This document shows positions 1 to 4,284 of a stretch of DNA of 6,552 nt, piece after piece. The notes beneath the pieces are model-generated. The model was not told the DNA's origin, made no database searches, and saw only the letters and a program-made list of their open reading frames with translations. Source of the DNA: Gemmataceae bacterium (lineage in GTDB: Bacteria > Planctomycetota > Planctomycetia > Gemmatales > Gemmataceae); the NCBI GenBank assembly GCA_025056835.1, contig JANWVS010000126.1:1-6552 (forward strand), written 5' to 3'. Position 1 is the first letter of the stretch; every line of letters starts with the position of its first letter. The translations under genes and the position numbers were made by a program.

Positions 1-2
1 TG

Positions 3-59
3 GTCCTGCTCGCGGCGGCCGTGGTCAGCGAATCGTTGCCGCCGCGGCGGAAAGGTTGA
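3..59 (+). CDS. Possible C-terminal tail of a convergent plus-strand gene (partial)
   Basis: From base 3 an open frame encodes about 18 residues, VLLAAAVVSESLPPRRKG, ending with TGA at 57-59, one base before the end of the regulator gene on the other strand. A hydrophobic stretch followed by a basic tail resembles the end of a membrane protein, and nearly all its codons end in G or C. This is too short to assign a family, and could be chance. If real, the gene would be convergent with the metal regulator, a position where a metal transporter would not be surprising, but that is speculation. Confidence 0.35.
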   Translation, partial: VLLAAAVVSESLPPRRKG

Positions 60-60
60 A

Positions 61-732
61 TCAACGCGGCCGGGCGGCTTCGCCGCGCAGCCCCTCCCGC
101 CCCTCGCTGCCGATGTGAATCGTCTGGTCGCCGACTTGGACGTGGAACAGGTCGTCCAGCGGCTGGTGGCTGAGGATGCGGACGACCGCACCCGGCGTCA
201 GCCCAAGCGATTGCCAACGGACCAACCGCGCCGGGTTGTCGTCCTGCACTTCGCGAATGACTACTTCCTGCCCGGCAGCGAACTGACTGAGCGGAAGCAG
301 TTCGCGATGCCGCAAATCGCCTTCCACCGACGGAATCAAATGGCCGTGCGGGTCTTCCAGCGGTTCGCCCAGGTGGCGGGCCAGGGCCGCCTCCAGACGC
401 GGCGAGATGACGTGCTCGAGGGCGTCGGCCTCGGCGTCGACCTCGCTCCAATCCATGCCGAGCACGCGCGTGAGGAACAGTTCGACCAGGCGATGACGGC
501 GGATGACGCGCCGGGCCGCGGCGATCCCTGCTTCGGTCAAACGAGCGCCGCGCCGCGCTTCGTAACGGATCAATTCGGCTTCGGCCAAGCGCTTGAGCAT
601 GCCGGTGACGGACGGCACGCGCACCTTCAGCCGGGCGGCAATGTCGACGGACGCCACGGTCTGCTCCGCGCCGCCCAAGGCGTGGATGACCTTGAGATAG
701 TCCTGCACGGCGGGAGTGAGCTGCACGCTCAT
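61..732 (-). CDS. DtxR/MntR-family metal-dependent transcriptional regulator with C-terminal FeoA-like domain
   Basis: The 223-residue protein starts at ATG 732; the frame continues upstream but that part is the shadow of the membrane-protein gene. Residues 1-70 are a winged helix (VASVDIAARLKVRVPSVTGM is the helix-turn-helix; RRGARLTEAG the wing). The dimerisation and metal domain spans about 71-125. Comparison by eye with MntR and DtxR puts the metal ligands at D11 (MntR D8), H80 (MntR H77/DtxR H79), D103 (MntR E99/DtxR C102), E106 and H107. Position 14, a Glu ligand in MntR, is Lys here, as in DtxR (Arg). Residues about 147-216 look like the SH3-like FeoA domain (LSxFAAGQ, LGLTPG). Such proteins bind DNA when loaded with Mn2+ or Fe2+ and repress metal uptake or control efflux. 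It is the last gene of the run, 7 bp after the membrane gene, with little Shine-Dalgarno signal, so coupling is likely. The sensed metal cannot be decided from sequence alone. Confidence 0.93.
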   Translation of the reverse strand: MSVQLTPAVQDYLKVIHALGGAEQTVASVDIAARLKVRVPSVTGMLKRLAEAELIRYEARRGARLTEAGIAAARRVIRRHRLVELFLTRVLGMDWSEVDAEADALEHVISPRLEAALARHLGEPLEDPHGHLIPSVEGDLRHRELLPLSQFAAGQEVVIREVQDDNPARLVRWQSLGLTPGAVVRILSHQPLDDLFHVQVGDQTIHIGSEGREGLRGEAARPR

Positions 733-739
733 GGCGTCA

Positions 740-1384
740 TTATAGCAACGCCCACGTGAGCCAGAGAGCGATGCCAAAGCCGAGCCGCAACATCGTTTGC
801 GTGGCGAGCCACCACAGGTTGTAATGCAACAGTTGGCTGATCTGCACCAAGGCGTGCCGCACTTGTTCGTCCACCATCTTGCGCGGGTTGAAAAAACCGA
901 AGGTGGCCACCCTGACGACGTGGGCCACCGGCGACCGCAACCAGAACTCGGCCTGATCGAACTGCTTTTCCAGTGCGACCCGATCCACGACGCCGACGCT
1001 GATGACGCCCCACAGGTCGAAGGCGACCATGGCGCTTCCCAGGGGGACAAGGTACAACAGCGTCGGCCAGCGTTGCCAAAGAAAGTCCAAATCAAGACGG
1101 CGGGGCGGCACAGCGGCGTCGGGCCAGAGAAACCGCGATGCCAGCAGCTGCACCAGCCACAACGCCAACGTCAACGCCAACGGGGCCACCGTCGCCCAGG
1201 TACAAAAAATGGTGCGGTGGCGACCAATTAACGCCACCAAGCGCGGCCACCGGCTTGGTCCGGCGTACGCCAATTTGACGATGGCCAGATACTGTTGCAC
1301 GCGACGATAGGTGCTGGCGAACAACATGAGTGCCAAGTAGAAATCGAACAGCCGAACGAGGGGCAGTTGCCACACGGCACTCAT
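740..1384 (-). CDS. Multi-pass membrane protein of unknown function
   Basis: I do not recognise this family. From ATG 1384 the protein has 214 residues. A TTG three codons earlier (1393), overlapping the TGA of the upstream gene, is an alternative start; ATG is preferred although its Shine-Dalgarno is weak (TTGAG upstream). Four hydrophobic segments are visible at about 8-24, 62-86, 108-132 and 186-213, with no cleavable signal peptide. Between the third and fourth segments lies a 50-residue amphipathic stretch with charged residues (VDRVALEKQFDQAEFW, then FFNPRKMVDEQVRHAL), which may be cytoplasmic. The gene sits 5 bp after the CpsD-like gene and 7 bp before the regulator gene, so it belongs to the same transcription unit. 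A membrane anchor or partner for the two soluble ATPases is an attractive guess, since the CpsD-like protein has no membrane domain of its own, but nothing in the sequence proves it. The start codon is less certain than the gene. Confidence 0.8.
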   Translation of the reverse strand: MSAVWQLPLVRLFDFYLALMLFASTYRRVQQYLAIVKLAYAGPSRWPRLVALIGRHRTIFCTWATVAPLALTLALWLVQLLASRFLWPDAAVPPRRLDLDFLWQRWPTLLYLVPLGSAMVAFDLWGVISVGVVDRVALEKQFDQAEFWLRSPVAHVVRVATFGFFNPRKMVDEQVRHALVQISQLLHYNLWWLATQTMLRLGFGIALWLTWALL

Positions 1385-1389
1385 GGCGC

Positions 1390-2355
1390 TCAAGCTGCGT
1401 ACGCCGTATGAAACACGCCGCGCAGCTTACCAGCGAAGCGCGTCATCGTGTCTAATGGCGAACGCGGCAGGGTTCGCGACTCGCCGTGGGGACAAACCAG
1501 GAACCAGCCATCGGCGGCGGCGATCCAGGCGGCGATGTCACGGACATTCTCCAACTCCGGGGCATCGACCAAAACGAGATCGAAGCGCTGGCGCAATCGT
1601 CCGGCCAACCAGGCGATGCCTTCGGTGGCCAGGCCCTGGTTGGGTTGCCGGGGCAAGGCAGGTAAGACATGCAGCGCCGGCACCGCCGTGCCTAACACAC
1701 AGTGTTCCAGCGCCGCTCGGCCCGCCAAGACGTCGTCCAGGTCGGCCTCGGGCGTGAAACCGAGCCGCGGGGCAATGCCGGGCCGTTGCAGTTGAGCATC
1801 GACCACGACCAGGCGCCGTTGGCTCCGCTGAGCGGCCGTCACCGCCAGGTTGAGCAAGACCGTCGTGGTGCCGACGTGCGGCTTTAGTCCGACGAAGACC
1901 AGCAACGGATGGCTGACTTCCGCGATGCCCGCGGCGAGGGTGTTCCATAAACCGGCGTATTGCTTGCTGATCGCATGCTCGGGCTGGTGATGAACGACGA
2001 TTTCCCGAGCGATGGCGCTGGAGTCGATCCGCGGCCCGGTCCACGGTTCAAAGGTGACCGCCAACGGGCGTGGTTGAGCGACTTGGGCGAGGAGGGACGA
2101 GTGCGCCAGGGCCTGCTCGGTGCTGGGATGGGGCGGCTGTTTGGCCTGCGCCGGGTGGGCGACGGCCAACACTTCCGCCGAGCCTTCCAAAACCTTCCCC
2201 GGTCCGCCGACCTCGATAAACGGCACTTCGGCCTCGTCAAGCGCCCATTCCATCACGCATTCGCCGCTTTGCGCATGAGGCTTCGGGGCCTCGGCCGGCA
2301 CTGCTCCCTGGGGCATTCCATAGCCGCGCTTCAGTGATTCGAGCATCCGAGCCAT
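1390..2355 (-). CDS. CpsD/CapB (BY-kinase)-like P-loop protein with altered Walker A
   Basis: This 321-residue protein resembles the cytoplasmic domain of bacterial tyrosine kinases that control exopolysaccharide export. Residues 1-125 are a Pro/Ala-rich N-terminal region I do not recognise, without an obvious membrane segment. The segment ISKQYAGLWNTLAAGI (129-144) matches the family's E-x-YR-x-LRTNI helix. The P-loop region is GLKPHVGTTTVLLNLA (156-171). The lysine normally in GK(S/T)T is Thr (T163), while K158 sits where ParA/MinD-type deviant Walker A motifs carry their signature lysine. Walker A' is LVVVDAQLQRP (182-192) and Walker B is FDLVLVDAP (258-266, D264). The C-terminus has a single Tyr (Y319) rather than the autophosphorylated tyrosine cluster of Wzc/CpsD. 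It may therefore be a non-kinase regulator or ATP-binding partner of the ExeA-like ATPase encoded 8 bp upstream. CpaE/TadZ-type or ParA-like roles are alternatives. Start ATG 2355 has a clear Shine-Dalgarno. Confidence 0.82.
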   Translation of the reverse strand: MARMLESLKRGYGMPQGAVPAEAPKPHAQSGECVMEWALDEAEVPFIEVGGPGKVLEGSAEVLAVAHPAQAKQPPHPSTEQALAHSSLLAQVAQPRPLAVTFEPWTGPRIDSSAIAREIVVHHQPEHAISKQYAGLWNTLAAGIAEVSHPLLVFVGLKPHVGTTTVLLNLAVTAAQRSQRRLVVVDAQLQRPGIAPRLGFTPEADLDDVLAGRAALEHCVLGTAVPALHVLPALPRQPNQGLATEGIAWLAGRLRQRFDLVLVDAPELENVRDIAAWIAAADGWFLVCPHGESRTLPRSPLDTMTRFAGKLRGVFHTAYAA

Positions 2356-2364
2356 GCTGTCTCC
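2356..2364 (-). promoter_or_regulatory. Shine-Dalgarno of the CpsD-like gene, overlapping the upstream stop
   Basis: The minus strand reads TAGGAGACAGCATG. The last G of the ExeA-like stop codon (2364) is the first base of GGAG (2364-2361), followed by five bases to the ATG at 2355. Overlap of stop and Shine-Dalgarno suggests translational coupling and fixed stoichiometry of the two ATPases. Confidence 0.6.
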
Positions 2365-3269
2365 TATGCCGACTTGCGCAGTTTCTTTTTTGCCTTGGGT
2401 TCCGTCTCCACCGGCGCCGGCGATGCCACCGCCAGCAGATCGTCGGCGCCGCCGTGGTCCGTCGGCAACCCGATTGCGGCCAGCGCCTCGATAGCGACCT
2501 CGACGTCGATGCGGTCCATGGCCGCGGCGTCGGCCAACACCAAGGCATGGTGGGCGGCTTGGTTCAGCAACCGCGGAATGCCGTGCGTGGCCCGCGCCCG
2601 GGTCCCAACGCCGGCCTCGTCTTTTATTTTTTCCGGATTGCCTCCCGCCAGCCGGATGTGATGGCGGAGGTAATCAAACGACTCTTCCACACTCAGCGGC
2701 CCCAGGTGGACATGGACAGCCAGACGTTGCTTCCACGGCGTCATTTCCGGCAGCTTCAAGGTAGCCGCGATCGGCGTTTGCGCCAGACACACCACTTGGA
2801 ACGCCTTTTCCGACCCCGCCTCCAGATTGCCCAGCAGCCGTAGTTCCTCCAACAAATCGGGACTGAGGTGCTGAGCTTCGTCGATGACCGCGACCGTGCG
2901 GCGCCCCTCGCGGCAATGGTTCAGCACTGCTTCGGTCAGCCGAAGCCGCAAGACCTGCTCCGTCCCGTCAGCATACGGCAGTCCCAGATCAAACAACAGG
3001 GCCTGGAGAAGAGCGGCGCGGTCGGCCAAATGGGTATTCGTGATAAACGCGGTGACCACGTTGTCGCCGAGCCGCTCGAGCATGAGTTGGCCCAGCAGCG
3101 TCTTACCGGTGCCCGGATCACCGGTCAACAGCGCCAGGCCTTCCTTGTCGCGGATGGCACGCACCAGCGGCGCCAAGGCTGTTTCGTGCGGCGTCGCCGG
3201 GTAGTAATACGCGGTGTCCGGTGTTGTGGGAAATGGCCGGTGCTTCAGACCGAAACGTTCTTCCGCCAC
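2364..3269 (-). CDS. ExeA/GspA-type AAA ATPase, similar to XrtA/PEP-CTERM-locus secretion ATPases
   Basis: This protein of 301 residues starts at GTG 3269. The frame is open up to 3449, but the 60 extra residues look non-coding and overlap the MBL stop, while GTG 3269 has a strong Shine-Dalgarno and begins right at the family's N-terminal motif. That motif, FGLKHRPFPTTPD (6-18), is the hallmark FGL..xPF..TPD of ExeA relatives. Walker A is GDPGTGKT (50-57), Walker B is VAVIDEAQHL (126-135), and GIPRLLNQAAHHAL (230-243) matches the G-x-PR-x-x-N motif near the C-terminal lid. The Lys-rich tail KAKKKLRKS (292-300) is unusual. It lacks the C-terminal peptidoglycan-binding domain of true ExeA. Family members hydrolyse ATP to drive or gate secretion and envelope assembly; the closest known setting by memory is the ATPase partnered with a tyrosine autokinase in exosortase/exopolysaccharide loci. 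A CpsD-like gene follows after 8 bp, which fits. TniB-like transposition ATPases share the fold, but no transposase is nearby. Confidence 0.88.
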   Translation of the reverse strand: MAEERFGLKHRPFPTTPDTAYYYPATPHETALAPLVRAIRDKEGLALLTGDPGTGKTLLGQLMLERLGDNVVTAFITNTHLADRAALLQALLFDLGLPYADGTEQVLRLRLTEAVLNHCREGRRTVAVIDEAQHLSPDLLEELRLLGNLEAGSEKAFQVVCLAQTPIAATLKLPEMTPWKQRLAVHVHLGPLSVEESFDYLRHHIRLAGGNPEKIKDEAGVGTRARATHGIPRLLNQAAHHALVLADAAAMDRIDVEVAIEALAAIGLPTDHGGADDLLAVASPAPVETEPKAKKKLRKSA

Positions 3270-3274
3270 GAGCA

Positions 3275-3294
3275 GCCCCCCTCTTGTTGGGAGC
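3275..3294 (-). promoter_or_regulatory. Ribosome binding site of the ExeA-like gene, inside a potential hairpin
   Basis: The minus strand reads AGAGGGGGG then seven bases to a GTG at 3269-3267, a strong purine-rich Shine-Dalgarno that decides the start. The upstream GCTCCC (3294-3289) can pair with the GGGGGC (3280-3275) of the Shine-Dalgarno, one pair being G-U, leaving a loop of about 8 bases. This fold would hide the ribosome binding site. Confidence 0.5.
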
Positions 3295-3353
3295 AGATTG
3301 AACCCTCTACTTCCCATTCGGTAGGAGCAGTCCGCAAAGTTTAGCGATGCGGA

Positions 3354-3410
3354 AAAGTTAAACCTGCCGACCGCAGTATGGAGGCAAATCGTTCCGGCCT
3401 CAGTCGGCAG
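3354..3410 (-). terminator. Possible hairpin terminator or attenuator after the MBL gene
   Basis: On the minus strand, CTGCCGAC (3410-3403) pairs perfectly with GTCGGCAG (3371-3364). Inside the loop, GAGGC (3401-3397) can pair with GCCTC (3385-3381). The stem is followed at once by the T-rich run GTTTAACTTTT (3364-3354). This resembles an intrinsic terminator about 30 bp past the MBL stop, but the inner stem is offset by a 1-versus-9-base internal loop and the T run is interrupted. It may instead be part of a regulatory leader for the next operon. Confidence 0.4.
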
Positions 3411-3439
3411 ACCAAGTCGCTGACGCAGTAACCGCTGGG

Positions 3440-4279
3440 CTAGACCCACAAGCGCAGGCGCTGGCGCAGATGTGCCGGCAATCGGCTTTCCACGAGGCGG
3501 TGTACTTCCTTGGCGTGGTAGCGCGTGCTGTAGTGGGCGCAGATGATGACCTCATTCTTGAATCGGTCGGCGCGATCGAGAAAATCATCGAGGTGCATGT
3601 GGCCGAACTTATGGATCTTTTCGCGCCGATGGTTGGGGCGGATGAAACTCATTTCGGTGATGAGGATCTTGGCCTCGTAGACCGGCGGATAGTTATCGAG
3701 GCCGGAGGGGCTGGTGTCGCCGGTGTAGGCCACCAAGGGGATTCGCACTTCGCGGGTCACTTCGACACCCGAGAGCCGCAAGTCGCGGATCTGCTCGCCG
3801 GGCAGGCCGTGAAATTCTTCCTTGAGCTTATGGCGACGATCCCACACCAGGTAGCCGACCGACGGGATCGTGTGCGTGGTGCCGAAAACGGTGACGACGT
3901 GTTCGCGCGACAGGGCGATTTCGTGGCCTGGAGCCACGCCTTGCAGTTCGCACGCCATCCGGCCGCGATCCAGGCGCTGCATCACCATCAGCAGGCGGCG
4001 GACGTCTTCCAGGGCCGGCTCGGGAAGATAGATGCGCGGCGGCTCCATCTTCATCATGCGGCGGCGGGCAATGTACACCGGCAGGGCGGCGACATGGTCC
4101 AGGTGCGTGTGCGAGACGAACCAGGTCGGCGTGCCCATGAAGTCCCAGGGTTGGGCACCGAGGTCGAACCCCAGCTTCAACTCGGGAATCCGCCAGTACG
4201 TTTGGACCGCCGCCCGGGAATACCCCTCGACGGTCAGGCCGGCGTGGTGGTGGGTCAGAATCGGCGCGTTGTCGACCAT
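3440..4279 (-). CDS. MBL-fold metallo-hydrolase, ribonuclease Z-like
   Basis: This 279-residue protein has the metal ligands of the RNase Z branch of the metallo-beta-lactamase fold in order: HTHLDH (57-62), the His of [10 protein letters not shown] (H136), the Asp of YTGDTS (D188), and the His of CAHYSTRY (H249), which matches the LTHFSxRY motif of RNase Z. The segment EMSF (209-212) followed by GHMHLDD (226-232) occupies the place of the HEATF and GHST motifs of true RNase Z and is altered. The known family activity is 3' processing of tRNA precursors, but related proteins act on other phosphodiesters, so tRNA maturation is only one option. Length is slightly short for bacterial RNase Z (about 300 residues), consistent with a reduced flexible arm. 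The ATG at 4279 lies 5 bp after the peptidase stop. The Shine-Dalgarno match is weak, so translational coupling is possible. The stop is TAG at 3442-3440. Confidence 0.93.
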   Translation of the reverse strand: MVDNAPILTHHHAGLTVEGYSRAAVQTYWRIPELKLGFDLGAQPWDFMGTPTWFVSHTHLDHVAALPVYIARRRMMKMEPPRIYLPEPALEDVRRLLMVMQRLDRGRMACELQGVAPGHEIALSREHVVTVFGTTHTIPSVGYLVWDRRHKLKEEFHGLPGEQIRDLRLSGVEVTREVRIPLVAYTGDTSPSGLDNYPPVYEAKILITEMSFIRPNHRREKIHKFGHMHLDDFLDRADRFKNEVIICAHYSTRYHAKEVHRLVESRLPAHLRQRLRLWV

Positions 4280-4284
4280 GGAAA

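Larger units (their letters stand above)
61..3269 (-). other. Predicted four-gene transcription unit
   Basis: ExeA-like ATPase, CpsD-like protein, membrane protein and DtxR-family regulator are all on the minus strand with gaps of 8, 5 and 7 bp and no internal space for a terminator. A TATAAT sequence at 744-739, just before the regulator ATG, has no convincing -35 element, so I treat the four genes as one unit read from the 3439-3270 leader or from farther upstream. Confidence 0.7.
3270..3439 (-). promoter_or_regulatory. Structured leader / intergenic region upstream of the four-gene operon
   Basis: This 170 bp gap is the only substantial non-coding stretch in the window. It must hold the 3' end of the upstream peptidase/MBL transcript and, if the downstream genes have their own promoter, that promoter and its leader. 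Read on the minus strand it contains, in order: an 8-bp inverted repeat (3410-3403 with 3371-3364) with a nested 5-bp stem; two interleaved inverted repeats (3363-3331) that could form a pseudoknot; a weaker CCTAC/GTAG-type hairpin around 3327-3305; and a hairpin over the ribosome binding site (3294-3275). I could not identify a convincing sigma70 -35/-10 pair or a sigma54 -24/-12 site. No known riboswitch consensus was recognised, and it does not match the c-di-GMP-I core. An ORF extension upstream of GTG 3269 runs through this gap but looks non-coding. Confidence 0.55.

Noticed and set aside
75..87. Small hairpin GCGGC-TTC-GCCGC as a terminator
   Set aside because: It lies within the regulator's coding sequence, has a 5-bp stem and no following T run on either strand.
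739..744. TATAAT on the minus strand just before the regulator start, as an internal promoter
   Set aside because: It includes the stop codon of the upstream gene, the -35 position reads TCTCTG, and the transcript would start at or inside the ATG; chance is likelier.
115..759. Long plus-strand open frame opposite the DtxR-family gene
   Set aside because: It is antisense to a clearly recognisable regulator, its product resembles no family, and its openness is explained by high GC content.
2364..3269. Transposition ATPase (TniB/IstB-type), implying a mobile element
   Set aside because: The FGLxxxPFxxTPD N-terminus and G-x-PR-x-x-N motif are ExeA-like, and no transposase, terminal repeats or target duplication are seen.
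3331..3410. c-di-GMP (GEMM) riboswitch in the leader
   Set aside because: A CGCAAAG-like string occurs on the plus strand, but the surrounding conserved core and order are absent and it is on the wrong strand for the operon.
3270..3449. A 60-residue N-terminal extension of the ExeA-like protein to an ATG at 3449
   Set aside because: It would overlap the MBL stop, cross the structured gap, and precede the family's usual N-terminal FGL motif; GTG 3269 has a strong Shine-Dalgarno.
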